Part shown: positions 26,442 through 34,521 of the stretch, one piece after another
Layout: each line of letters opens with the position of its first letter
Position numbering within the stretch: the stretch's first letter is position 1
NCBI RefSeq assembly: GCF_003610695.1
Contig: NZ_RAQH01000002.1
Span: 62,001-126,000, forward strand
Direction: 5' to 3'
DNA: 64,000 nt
Origin: Epilithonimonas arachidiradicis
GTDB lineage: Bacteria > Bacteroidota > Bacteroidia > Flavobacteriales > Weeksellaceae
Notes under the pieces: model-generated
The model's input: only the letters and a program-made list of their open reading frames with translations
What the model was told of the DNA's origin: nothing
Databases searched by the model: none
Made by a program: the position numbers and the translations under genes

Positions 26442-27071
26442 ATGAAGAAAATAATTTCAATTTTTTTGTTCTTTTCTTTCTGTTTGGCTTTTTCGCAGGT
26501 TAATCCTAATGACACGATCCGTGTAGAGAACCATCCCAAAGATAGTATCCCAGCTGCGAAACCAATGTCAGAAGCGCAGGTTCTAGGCGATATAGAACAA
26601 AAAAATGCCCCTGCAAAAATCACAAAGCTAAGTCCTGCAAAAGCAGGTTTGTATTCTGCAGTTTTGCCTGGCCTTGGGCAATATTACAATAAAAAATATT
26701 GGAAAATCCCGTTGGTTTGGGGCGCCGTAGGAACCGGAGTTGGAATTGCGCTTTGGAATGATAAGCAGTATAAACGTTACAGGAATGCTTTTGTTGCTGA
26801 GCTTAATGGGCTTCCTCACGAGTTTTCCGGGATTAATGGAATTGATAAAACGGTTCTTGGAAATGCCCAAGACAGGTCCAAAAGACAACGTGATTATGCT
26901 ATCGGGATCTCGGGTTTGATTTATATTCTCAATATCGTAGATGCGGTAGTGGATGCGCATCTATACGAAGGTCGTCACGATCCGGATTTGGCACTGACGC
27001 CAACCGTAATCAGTGACCAGTTCAGTAATTATCAATCCAAAGCTGGCTTAAGTTTAAGTTTCAGATTCTAG
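26442..27071 (+). CDS. Exported DUF5683 protein
   Basis: A 209-residue protein with a signal peptide (MKKIISIFLFFSFCLAFSQ). After a linker, residues 60-175 hold the DUF5683 pattern: SPAKAGLYSAVLPGLGQYYNKKYWKIP and VGIALWNDKQYKRYRNAF, with two hydrophobic stretches and a final YILNIVDAVVDAHL. DUF5683 is a Bacteroidota family of unknown function that I recall sitting between parB and dapB in other Flavobacteriia. Its start abuts parB's stop, so it is translated in the par operon. Confidence 0.85.
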   Translation: MKKIISIFLFFSFCLAFSQVNPNDTIRVENHPKDSIPAAKPMSEAQVLGDIEQKNAPAKITKLSPAKAGLYSAVLPGLGQYYNKKYWKIPLVWGAVGTGVGIALWNDKQYKRYRNAFVAELNGLPHEFSGINGIDKTVLGNAQDRSKRQRDYAIGISGLIYILNIVDAVVDAHLYEGRHDPDLALTPTVISDQFSNYQSKAGLSLSFRF

Positions 27072-27098
27072 AAATTAAAAATCTATATCAAGTATAAA

Positions 27099-27797
27099 AT
27101 GAAAATAGCATTAGTAGGTTACGGTAAAATGGGGAAAATAATTGACGAGATTTCCCAAAACCGTGGACACAATGTAGTAGCGAGATTACGCGAAACACCA
27201 ACTTCAGAAAATCTTAATGTTGCTGATGTTGCCATAGAATTCTCCAATCCCGAAGCTGCTTTTGAAAACATAAAAATCTGTCTGGAAAACCATATACCTG
27301 TTATTTGTGGAACAACAGGTTGGTTGGATAAAAAACCGGAGATCGAAAAATTAGCTTTAGAAAATAATATATCATTTTTATACGGATCTAATTTCAGTTT
27401 AGGCGTTAACTTATTTTTTGCATTAAATGAAAATTTGGCAAAACTGATGTCCAAAACCAATGAATATTCTGTTCAACTAGAAGAGATTCATCATATCCAT
27501 AAAAAAGACGCACCCAGTGGAACAGCGATTTCCATTGCGGAAGGAATTATTGAAAATTCTAAGTATGAAGCCTGGAAATTAGATGAAACCAAAGATAAAG
27601 AATTAGGGATTTTTGCCATTCGTGAAAATGAAGTTCCTGGCACGCACAGTGTTTTCTACAGATCAGAAGTGGATGAAATTGAAATCAAACATACAGCTTA
27701 TAACAGAAACGGATTTGCATTAGGAGCAGTAATTGCCGCGGAATGGATTGTAGATAAAAAAGGAATTTTTTCTATGAAGGATGTTTTAGGTCTGTAA
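27099..27797 (+). CDS. dapB: 4-hydroxy-tetrahydrodipicolinate reductase
   Basis: DapB makes tetrahydrodipicolinate in the diaminopimelate/lysine pathway, needed for peptidoglycan. The 232-residue protein has the NAD(P) loop GYGKMGKII, CGTTGWLD, the catalytic segment EIHHIHKKDAPSGTA, with the two His and the Lys, and GTHSVFYRS. It is shorter than the E. coli enzyme (about 270), as is common in Bacteroidota. Next in line after the DUF5683 gene with a 27-base gap. Confidence 0.95.
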   Translation: MKIALVGYGKMGKIIDEISQNRGHNVVARLRETPTSENLNVADVAIEFSNPEAAFENIKICLENHIPVICGTTGWLDKKPEIEKLALENNISFLYGSNFSLGVNLFFALNENLAKLMSKTNEYSVQLEEIHHIHKKDAPSGTAISIAEGIIENSKYEAWKLDETKDKELGIFAIRENEVPGTHSVFYRSEVDEIEIKHTAYNRNGFALGAVIAAEWIVDKKGIFSMKDVLGL

Positions 27798-27877
27798 AAA
27801 CTGTAACAAAAACGACAGATAAAAAACTAATTATAAAACTTGCAGGCAAGCAACTGCCGAAAGCTTAAATATCATAT

Positions 27878-29542
27878 ATGAATTACATTATTACTTATAC
27901 AGTTTATGTCCTTATCATCAGTGTGTTGATGGGGCTTACAACTTGGAAGTTATTTAAGAAAATGGGTTACAATCCATTATTTTCTTTTATTCCTTTTTAT
28001 AATTATTTAATCATTCTCAAAGAGACCAAACATCCGAAGTGGTGGGCAATCCTGTCCTATCTTCCGATTGTTGGACCCATTATGATGTCGGTTTTCCATA
28101 TTTTCCTGATGAAGAAATTTGGAAAAAGAGGTTTTGTAAATGGATTGTTGACAGTAATATTACCGTTCATTTTTATGGCGACGGTTAACTATAGCAAAGA
28201 TCCTCAGGTAGAAACCGAAGAAGAGGAAGAAGAAGGTAAAAAGAAAGAAACTTTTTTGGGATCAGTAACTTTTGCTGTGGTTTTTGCAACCATTATTCAC
28301 GCATTCATCACGCAGCCTTTCGGGATTCCGACGGGATCTATGGAAAGAACTTTGTTGGTAGGAGATTTCTTGTTTGTAAATAAGTGGGCTTATGGATACA
28401 GAATGCCAATGAGGCCGGTCGCTTTACCATTCTTGCAGGGAACGATTTTCGATACGGGTCAGAAAGGTAATCCTAAAGATGATCCAAAATCTTACATTGA
28501 TGCAGTGAAGTTACCATATTTAAGACTTCCAGGTTATGATGAGATCAAGAGATACGATATCGTAGTTTTCAATTATCCACAGGATTCTGTGCATACGGCG
28601 ATTGACAGAAAAGACCCTTATGTTAAAAGATGCGTTGGTATCCCAGGCGATGTTATCGAGTTCAGAGATGGAAGATTATTTGTGAACAATGCGCCGGAGA
28701 AAATTCTTGGTGATGAGCAGCAGCAGCATAAATTTATTGTTAAAACGTCAAGTCAATTGAATATTCCTCAACTATACAAAGCTTATGGTTTTCTTCCTGT
28801 TCAAGAATATCAAACTAATACGGGTTTTTTATATGCTTTTCAAGGTCTTACAACTGAAGTTGCAAATGACATAAAAAAACTTCCAGAAGTTGAGGAGATT
28901 AAGGAAGATGTTTTAGAAAAAGGGTTTAATGATATTGCGTATTATCCAGTGAAGGTGAGAGATGAAGTTGTAAGAGATGAATCTGGTAATGCGATTTTTT
29001 CTAAAAAAATTGACACCTCAAATTGTATTTATCCAATCAATAAAGCTTGGAATCAGGATCAATACGGACCTCTTAGAATTCCAAAAAAAGGCGATGTTGT
29101 AAAACTGGATCAGGAAACATTGCCAACTTACCAATGGATTATCTCCGAGTACGAGCACAACAAGCTTGAAAACAAAAACGGAAAAATCTATGTTAACGGT
29201 CAAGAAACCAATCAATATACGATTAAGCAGAACTATTATATGATGATTGGAGACAACCGCGATGCGTCTTTGGATGCGAGATTTTTTGGTGTAGTTCCGG
29301 AGGAAAATATCGTGGGAAGACCAATGTTCACTTGGATGAGTATTGAAGGATTGTTCAAAGATGCTGGGTCAACTTATCAGGCAGACGGTTGGAGATTCCG
29401 TTGGGACAGAATGTTCAAAGCGACCAACACCGGTGAAGCCAACAAAACATCTTATTGGTGGGTAGCCGTGATTATTTTGGTATTGTTCTTCGGTTGGGAT
29501 TATTTCGCCAAACTTTTCGGAAAGAAAAAAGAAGAAGATTAA
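27878..29542 (+). CDS. lepB: Signal peptidase I with N-terminal DUF5684-like membrane domain
   Basis: LepB removes signal peptides from exported proteins. The 554-residue protein is much longer than usual. Residues 1-105 form a hydrophobic domain of about four membrane segments (KLFKKMGYNPLFSFIPFYNY, KHPKWWAILSYLPIVGP) like DUF5684; an acidic linker follows (EEEEEEGKKK). The peptidase has the catalytic Ser at S154 (PTGSMERTL) and Lys at K250 (YVKRCVGIPGD), with the GDNRDASLDARFFG box at about residue 458. An insertion of some 190 residues separates the Lys region from that box. A final membrane segment (SYWWVAVIILVLFFGW) precedes the Lys-rich end. Confidence 0.92.
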   Translation: MNYIITYTVYVLIISVLMGLTTWKLFKKMGYNPLFSFIPFYNYLIILKETKHPKWWAILSYLPIVGPIMMSVFHIFLMKKFGKRGFVNGLLTVILPFIFMATVNYSKDPQVETEEEEEEGKKKETFLGSVTFAVVFATIIHAFITQPFGIPTGSMERTLLVGDFLFVNKWAYGYRMPMRPVALPFLQGTIFDTGQKGNPKDDPKSYIDAVKLPYLRLPGYDEIKRYDIVVFNYPQDSVHTAIDRKDPYVKRCVGIPGDVIEFRDGRLFVNNAPEKILGDEQQQHKFIVKTSSQLNIPQLYKAYGFLPVQEYQTNTGFLYAFQGLTTEVANDIKKLPEVEEIKEDVLEKGFNDIAYYPVKVRDEVVRDESGNAIFSKKIDTSNCIYPINKAWNQDQYGPLRIPKKGDVVKLDQETLPTYQWIISEYEHNKLENKNGKIYVNGQETNQYTIKQNYYMMIGDNRDASLDARFFGVVPEENIVGRPMFTWMSIEGLFKDAGSTYQADGWRFRWDRMFKATNTGEANKTSYWWVAVIILVLFFGWDYFAKLFGKKKEED

Positions 29543-29554
29543 TTTAAAATCAAT

Positions 29555-29648
29555 TAGGAGCTTAATCCCGCTTTTCGTTGCAATCTTTTGCTTTTTCATA
29601 TGTGGAAAAAAAGCAAAAGGATTTCCACTACAATCGGGGCTAGGGCAT
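29555..29648. repeat. Intergenic variable-hairpin element
   Basis: In the 302-base gap after lepB, GGAGCTTAATCCCGCTTTTCG is followed by a perfect 12-bp inverted repeat (29585-29596, CTTTTGCTTTTT, and 29608-29619), then GGATTTCCACTACAATCGGGGC and TAGGGC. The outer CCCG and CGGG can pair, so the whole block can form a long hairpin. I recall blocks with these same outer sequences and different inner arms in other Flavobacteriia. The plan resembles that of the element at 19414-19587, with different sequence. No protein is encoded. Confidence 0.6.
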
Positions 29649-29671
29649 TAGTCTACAAAACAATATTTACC

Positions 29672-29710
29672 ACTTTGTCAAAGGTTACTATCTTTGACAA
29701 AGTTTTTTTT
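29672..29710 (+). terminator. Terminator of the par-lepB operon
   Basis: Perfect 12-bp inverted repeat ACTTTGTCAAAG (29672-29683) and its complement (29692-29703), followed by an eight-base T-run. Confidence 0.8.
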
Positions 29711-29844
29711 AATAAGTACAGAGAGTTTATTCTTTGATGAGTTTACGTCTTTGCGACTCTTAAAAACATTAATAATAAAAAAAGCTTTGCGTACTTTGCG
29801 TTCAAAATTTATGCTTTAAGCAAAAGGAAAGTTTATAATTAGAT

Positions 29845-30459
29845 ATGAAAAAAGTTCTTTTACCAATATTTTATTTGCCACCTGTTTCATGGTTCTCAGT
29901 TTTCTTAGATAATGAAAACGAAATCTCATTAGAACAATTCGAAAACTTTCCGAAGCAGACTTACAGAAACCGTGCAGCTATTTACGGAGCCAACGGAAAA
30001 TTACCTTTGATTATTCCGATCAAGCATACAGGAAAAAGAGAAATCAAGGACATCGAAATTTCTTTTGCAGAAGACTGGCAAAAACTCCATTGGAAATCCA
30101 TAAAGACAGCTTATCAGAGTACGCCTTATTTCGAGTTTTATGAAGATAAACTCAAAACTATTTATGAGGAAAAAGTAAATTCTTTGATGGGGTTCAATCT
30201 CAAAGCTTTGGGTATCATTCTTGCTATTCTGAAAACCGAAAAAAATTATGAGTTAACAACGGAATATTTCAAAAATCCGGAAGCAGAAGATTTTAGAGAA
30301 AAATTCTCAGCCAAATCGGAATCAGAATATGAAATGCCGGAGTATTACCAAAGCTTTTCAGACAAAAACGGATTTATAAAAGATTTATCTATTCTTGATC
30401 TCATTTGTAACATTGGACCAGAAAGTTTGACTTATATCAAAAATATCAATAAAAACTAA
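29845..30459 (+). CDS. WbqC family protein
   Basis: A 204-residue protein of the WbqC-like family: LPIFYLPPVSWFSVFL at the start, FPKQTYRNRAAIYGANGKLPLIIPI (short form YRNRAAIYGANG), WQKLHWKSIKTAYQSTPYFEFY and a C-terminal SILDLICNIG. Members occur in Bacteroidota next to lepB; the family is named after a gene of an O-antigen cluster but no reaction is established. No signal peptide or membrane segment. Confidence 0.85.
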   Translation: MKKVLLPIFYLPPVSWFSVFLDNENEISLEQFENFPKQTYRNRAAIYGANGKLPLIIPIKHTGKREIKDIEISFAEDWQKLHWKSIKTAYQSTPYFEFYEDKLKTIYEEKVNSLMGFNLKALGIILAILKTEKNYELTTEYFKNPEAEDFREKFSAKSESEYEMPEYYQSFSDKNGFIKDLSILDLICNIGPESLTYIKNINKN

Positions 30460-30491
30460 TTACCAATTTTTTTAATTAAATAATTATCTAT

Positions 30492-32180
30492 ATGAAACAT
30501 TTATTGATAGCGGCTGCTTTTTATGCCGGTTTTGCAACAGTAACAGCACAAACAGCTGCTCCTGAAAATGATAAGGATCTTAAAACTTGGTATCATAAAG
30601 ATTACGCTACAACCAAAGTCTACGGAGTTAATACGGAGAATGCTTATAAATTCTTAGAATCAAAAGGCCTTAAGCCTAAAACAGTTGTTGTAGGTGTTTT
30701 GGACAGCGGAGTAGAGGTAGATCATCCGGGATTGGTAAAAAATATGTGGAAGAATCCGAACGAAATTCCAAACAACGGCATCGATGATGATGGAAACGGC
30801 TATGTTGATGATGTTTATGGATGGAACTTCATTGGAGGGAAAAATGGCGACATCGACGTAGATAATATGGAAGTGACGAGAGTGGTAAAAAAATACCAGT
30901 CTGTTTTTGAAGGTGATGATTCTGCCAAAAATAAAGAAAACCAATCCAAAATGCCGGAAGAGTTTGCAATGTATATGAAGGCCAAAGATCTTTTTGCAAA
31001 AAAAAGTCAGGAAGCTAAGCAAAATGTTCAGCTCTATACAATGATCAACAATGCTATCCCGGATATGGTAAAATTGTTGAACGGTAAAAATCTGACTAAG
31101 GAAACTCTGGCTACAATCAAACCTACAACGCAGCAGGAAGCGATGGCGATGCAGATTTTATCTCAGATGTCCAATGATCCGCAGATTGCTGGAAAGCCTG
31201 CTGCGGAAGTTGAAACTTATCTGAAAGGACAGATGAAGGAGGCTTTGGATTATTTTACGCCACAAGCTGAAAAAGGTTATAACCTAGACTTTGATCCGAG
31301 AAAAGAAATCGTAGCGGACAACTATGACGATTATTCTGAAAAGAAATATGGTAACAACCATTACGAAGGTCCGGACGCAAAACATGGCACGCACGTGGCG
31401 GGAATCATTGCTGGTTTGGCCAACGGCTCAGAAAACCAATATGGTGTAGCTTCCAGAGTAGCTAAAATTATGACTGTAAGAGCTGTACCTGATGGTGACG
31501 AAAGAGATAAAGACGTAGCCAATGCAGTTCGTTATGCCGTAGATAATGGTGCTAAAATCCTTAATATGAGTTTTGGAAAACCAGTTTCTCCAGGCAAAAA
31601 TGTAGTTTGGGATGCCTTCAAATATGCGGAAAGCAAAGGTGTTCTTTTGGTAAAAGCAGCTGGAAATGAAAATGAAGATATCGCAGAACATCAATATTTT
31701 CCGACTAATTTCAAATCTCAATCAGATGAAAAACCATTCATCAACAATATGATTGTTGTCGGATCCAATACCAAGGATGCGGATGCACTTAAATCTAGTT
31801 TCTCTAACTATAATGAGAAAATGGTAGACGTTTTTGCCCCAGGATCTGAGATCTATTCAACCGTTCCGGATGGAAAATACGAATATCTGCAGGGAACATC
31901 GATGGCTTCACCAGTTGTGGCTGGTTCAGCAGCAGTTTTGCTGGCTTATATGCCAAATCTAACGCCGGCTCAGATCATAGAATCTTTAGTTAATACAACT
32001 AATAAAACGACAACTAACGGATTTGATAAACTGTCAAGGTCTAATGGTGTGATTGATGTTGCCAAAGCAGCAGAATATGCTTATAAAAACTTTTATAAAG
32101 CAGATGCACCAACCAAGTCTGTCAAAAAACCGGTAAAGAAACAAAAAGTACATAAGACAATTGATAAGACAAAACTTTAA
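30492..32180 (+). CDS. Exported subtilisin-like serine peptidase (S8)
   Basis: A 562-residue protease with a signal peptide (ending TVTAQ). The S8 triad is D71 (GVLDSGVEVDHPG), H298 (KHGTHVAGIIAG) and S470 (GTSMASPVVAG). About 225 residues separate Asp and His, against roughly 30-40 in subtilisin, because of a helical insertion (about residues 118-285, KEN..MPEEFAMYMKAKDLF, and a segment with repeated MQILSQMSNDP-like helices). There is no T9SS sorting domain; the end is Lys-rich (KKPVKKQKVHKTIDKTKL). Probably periplasmic. It follows the WbqC gene with a gap of 32 bases. Confidence 0.92.
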   Translation: MKHLLIAAAFYAGFATVTAQTAAPENDKDLKTWYHKDYATTKVYGVNTENAYKFLESKGLKPKTVVVGVLDSGVEVDHPGLVKNMWKNPNEIPNNGIDDDGNGYVDDVYGWNFIGGKNGDIDVDNMEVTRVVKKYQSVFEGDDSAKNKENQSKMPEEFAMYMKAKDLFAKKSQEAKQNVQLYTMINNAIPDMVKLLNGKNLTKETLATIKPTTQQEAMAMQILSQMSNDPQIAGKPAAEVETYLKGQMKEALDYFTPQAEKGYNLDFDPRKEIVADNYDDYSEKKYGNNHYEGPDAKHGTHVAGIIAGLANGSENQYGVASRVAKIMTVRAVPDGDERDKDVANAVRYAVDNGAKILNMSFGKPVSPGKNVVWDAFKYAESKGVLLVKAAGNENEDIAEHQYFPTNFKSQSDEKPFINNMIVVGSNTKDADALKSSFSNYNEKMVDVFAPGSEIYSTVPDGKYEYLQGTSMASPVVAGSAAVLLAYMPNLTPAQIIESLVNTTNKTTTNGFDKLSRSNGVIDVAKAAEYAYKNFYKADAPTKSVKKPVKKQKVHKTIDKTKL

Positions 32181-32203
32181 TAATTAGACTGTTATAAATA
32201 AAT

Positions 32204-32232
32204 AAAAATCTGGGAACTTCTCAGATTTTTTA
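32204..32232 (+). terminator. Terminator after the S8 peptidase gene
   Basis: Inverted repeat AAAAATCTG (32204-32212) and CAGATTTTT (32222-32230) ending in a T-run, 24 bases after the stop codon. Confidence 0.7.
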
Positions 32233-32286
32233 TTTTTTATGATTTGGCATAATTTTTTATCATAACTTAGCATTAAATATAAAACT

Positions 32287-32781
32287 ATGAGAAAATTAAT
32301 TTTTTTAGGAATGATTGGTGGAACCTTATTAGCTACCTCTTGTTCAAGTAAAAGTGGTGTAAGTGCGGGGGAAGCACAGACATTACGCTCAGAAGTGATG
32401 AAACTTAAAGGTCAATGGGATATTTCTAATATCGACTATGATAAAAATTACAGCATCAAGCCTTTTGATGAGGGAGCTAGCATCAACTGTTTCGTTGGCA
32501 GCTCTTGGACTTTGATTCCGAATAATTATACAGGAACTTATACATTACACGGTGAAAACGGCTGTCCGGCAAAGATCCAGGCAATTACCTTCAGTGTAGA
32601 TAAGAATAGTGTGGTATCTCTCAAAAAAGTTGGCGAAGGCGAAAAAGCCAAAAGAGTTCTTGCAGGATACAAATTGATCCTTGAAAATCCTACGGAAAAC
32701 AGTTTCACTTTAGTACAATCAGTAACTGCTGATGGTAAGGCAATGCAAATCCGTTACAACTTTATCAGAACTGCTAAATAA
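32287..32781 (+). CDS. Lipocalin-like lipoprotein
   Basis: A 164-residue lipoprotein: lipobox ATSC (residues 16-19), then LKGQWDISNIDYDKNY, CFVGSSWTLIPNNYTGTYTL and a strand-rich remainder ending MQIRYNFIRTAK. The GQW near the start and the length fit lipocalin-like proteins of Bacteroidota. It lies 17 bases upstream of the OmpA-family gene and is probably cotranscribed with it. Ligand unknown. Confidence 0.75.
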   Translation: MRKLIFLGMIGGTLLATSCSSKSGVSAGEAQTLRSEVMKLKGQWDISNIDYDKNYSIKPFDEGASINCFVGSSWTLIPNNYTGTYTLHGENGCPAKIQAITFSVDKNSVVSLKKVGEGEKAKRVLAGYKLILENPTENSFTLVQSVTADGKAMQIRYNFIRTAK

Positions 32782-32798
32782 TTAAATAAATACATATA

Positions 32799-33488
32799 AT
32801 GAAATTAACTAAATTAAACATAGCTGCATTTTTCATCACGGGTTCACTTTTATTAACAAGTTGTGAAGCTGTTCAAAATGCTAATAATACACAAAAAGGT
32901 GCTGCGATTGGTACGGCTGCAGGAGCCGTATTAGGGGGTATCTTAGGTAATAATATCGGAAAGGGAGGTAATGCACCTCTTGGAGCAGTTCTAGGTGGCG
33001 TTGTTGGTGGTGTTGCTGGTGGTGTTATCGGTAACAAGATGGATAAGCAAGCTAAAGAAATCAAAGAAACTTTACCAGGCGCAGAAGTAGAGAGAGTTGG
33101 GGAAGGTATCAAAGTAACACTTCACGAGAATACGGTTAACTTTGATTTTAACTCATCTAATTTGACATCGCTGGCGAAAACAAACCTGGACAAATTGGTT
33201 ACGGTTCTTAAAAATAATCCTGATACCAATATCAACATCTACGGTCATACAGACAGTATTGGAACGGATGCTGTGAACCTGAGGATATCAGCCCAGAGAG
33301 CAGCAGCAGTTAAAAATTATTTTGTGGCGAACGGTATTTCTGCTTCAAGATTATTTACAGAAGGTTTAGGAAAATCTAGCCCGATTGCTTCTAACGATAC
33401 GGATGCAGGAAGAGCTCAAAACAGACGTGTAGAATTTGCAATTACTGCAAACGAAAAAATGATCAACGATGCTCAAAGTGGGAAATAA
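32799..33488 (+). CDS. OmpA-family lipoprotein
   Basis: A 229-residue lipoprotein with lipobox LTSC (residues 19-22). Residues 33-82 are a Gly-rich glycine-zipper region (GAAIGTAAGAVLGGILGNNIG, in part) typical of proteins that insert in or span membranes. The C-terminal OmpA domain (about 110-220) has the peptidoglycan-binding pattern NFDFNSSNL, INIYGHTDSIGTDAVNLRIS and RRVEFAI. It should tie the outer membrane to peptidoglycan. A terminator follows. Confidence 0.92.
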   Translation: MKLTKLNIAAFFITGSLLLTSCEAVQNANNTQKGAAIGTAAGAVLGGILGNNIGKGGNAPLGAVLGGVVGGVAGGVIGNKMDKQAKEIKETLPGAEVERVGEGIKVTLHENTVNFDFNSSNLTSLAKTNLDKLVTVLKNNPDTNINIYGHTDSIGTDAVNLRISAQRAAAVKNYFVANGISASRLFTEGLGKSSPIASNDTDAGRAQNRRVEFAITANEKMINDAQSGK

Positions 33489-33518
33489 ATAAAATTTCTT
33501 ACATTTTCATTAAATAAT

Positions 33519-33541
33519 AAACCGCAATTTGCGGTTTTTTT
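33519..33541 (+). terminator. Terminator after the OmpA-family gene
   Basis: Inverted repeat AAACCGC (33519-33525) and GCGGTTT (33531-33537) with a short loop and a T-run. It overlaps the TTTG box of the promoter that follows. Confidence 0.75.
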
Positions 33542-33559
33542 ATTTTAATGCTACTTTTG
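33528..33559 (+). promoter_or_regulatory. Flavobacterial promoter for the Dpr-like cluster
   Basis: TTTG at 33528-33531, 20 bases, then TACTTTTG at 33552-33559, a good match to TTTG-N19 to N21-TAnnTTTG. The start codon of the UbiA-type gene is at 33578. The upstream box lies inside the terminator hairpin of the previous gene. Confidence 0.6.
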
Positions 33560-33577
33560 TAGAATTATAGACATTGG

Positions 33578-34465
33578 ATGAAGAATTATTTAAAATTAAT
33601 AAGAGTAGAACAATGGGTTAAGAACTTATTTGTTTTTGCTCCGTTATTTTTTTCAGGTAAGATTACCAATACACATCTTTTTTACGAGAGTATTTTCGCA
33701 TTCTTAGTTTTCTCTTTTACAGCAAGTTCTATTTATATCATCAATGATTATTTTGATATTGAGTCAGATAAAAAGCATCCGGAAAAGAAACATCGCCCGT
33801 TGGCAAGTGGTGCTGTTTCTAAGACCAGTGCAAGGATTTTATTTGTATTATTGATTCTGTTGTCAGTCGGTTCCATTTTCCTTGGGAACTATATTTTTCA
33901 AACTAACTTTTGGAAGTTTGGAGTCATCATCGCATTTTATTTTGTGATGAATCTTTTCTATACATTCAAACTAAAACAAGTGGCGATTGTTGACATCTGC
34001 ATCATCGCCATTGGATTTGTTCTCAGAGTTTTAGCTGGCGGTTATGTGACAGGAGTTATCGTAACCAACTGGGCTATCTTATTAACCTTTGTACTGGCAC
34101 TTGTACTGGCAATTGGCAAAAGAAGAGGAGAATTAATCAATGCTCAGATTTCAGGAAAAACCAGAAAAGCTTTAGATGGTTATAATGTTCAGTTTGCGGA
34201 TATTGCTTTGTCAATCAGTTGTACTTTGGCAATTATTTGTTATCTGATGTTTACCTTGTCTCCGGAGGTTCAGGCGAGATTTCATCCGCGAGTGTTTTAT
34301 ACAGTGATTTTTGTGGTGTTTGCATTTCTAAGATATTTGCAGCAGACGTTGGTTTATAATAAAACAGAATCGCCAACCAAGATTGTTTATAAAGATCGAT
34401 ATATACAAGTGACCATTATCCTTTGGGTTATCGTTTTCCTTTTACAAATCTATTTTAAGAAATAA
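33578..34465 (+). CDS. UbiA-type polyprenyl-phosphate phosphoribosyltransferase
   Basis: A 295-residue membrane protein with about eight hydrophobic segments. The prenyl-diphosphate/Mg site is NDYFDIESDKKHPEKKHRP (N56, D57, D60, D64), and the second site lies near FKLKQVAIVDICIIAIGFVLRVLAGG (in part VDICIIAIGFVLR). This second motif and the KKHRPLASG start of the loop are typical of decaprenyl-phosphate phosphoribosyltransferase, which couples PRPP to a polyprenyl phosphate, rather than of quinone or heme prenyltransferases. The DprE1- and DprE2-like genes directly downstream support this reading. The lipid carrier and the final use of the sugar are not known here. Confidence 0.88.
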   Translation: MKNYLKLIRVEQWVKNLFVFAPLFFSGKITNTHLFYESIFAFLVFSFTASSIYIINDYFDIESDKKHPEKKHRPLASGAVSKTSARILFVLLILLSVGSIFLGNYIFQTNFWKFGVIIAFYFVMNLFYTFKLKQVAIVDICIIAIGFVLRVLAGGYVTGVIVTNWAILLTFVLALVLAIGKRRGELINAQISGKTRKALDGYNVQFADIALSISCTLAIICYLMFTLSPEVQARFHPRVFYTVIFVVFAFLRYLQQTLVYNKTESPTKIVYKDRYIQVTIILWVIVFLLQIYFKK

Positions 34466-34521
34466 ATCAAAGTATTAAAAGTTGAATGGATATATTCAAT
34501 TTTAAATAAATAAACCTAAAG

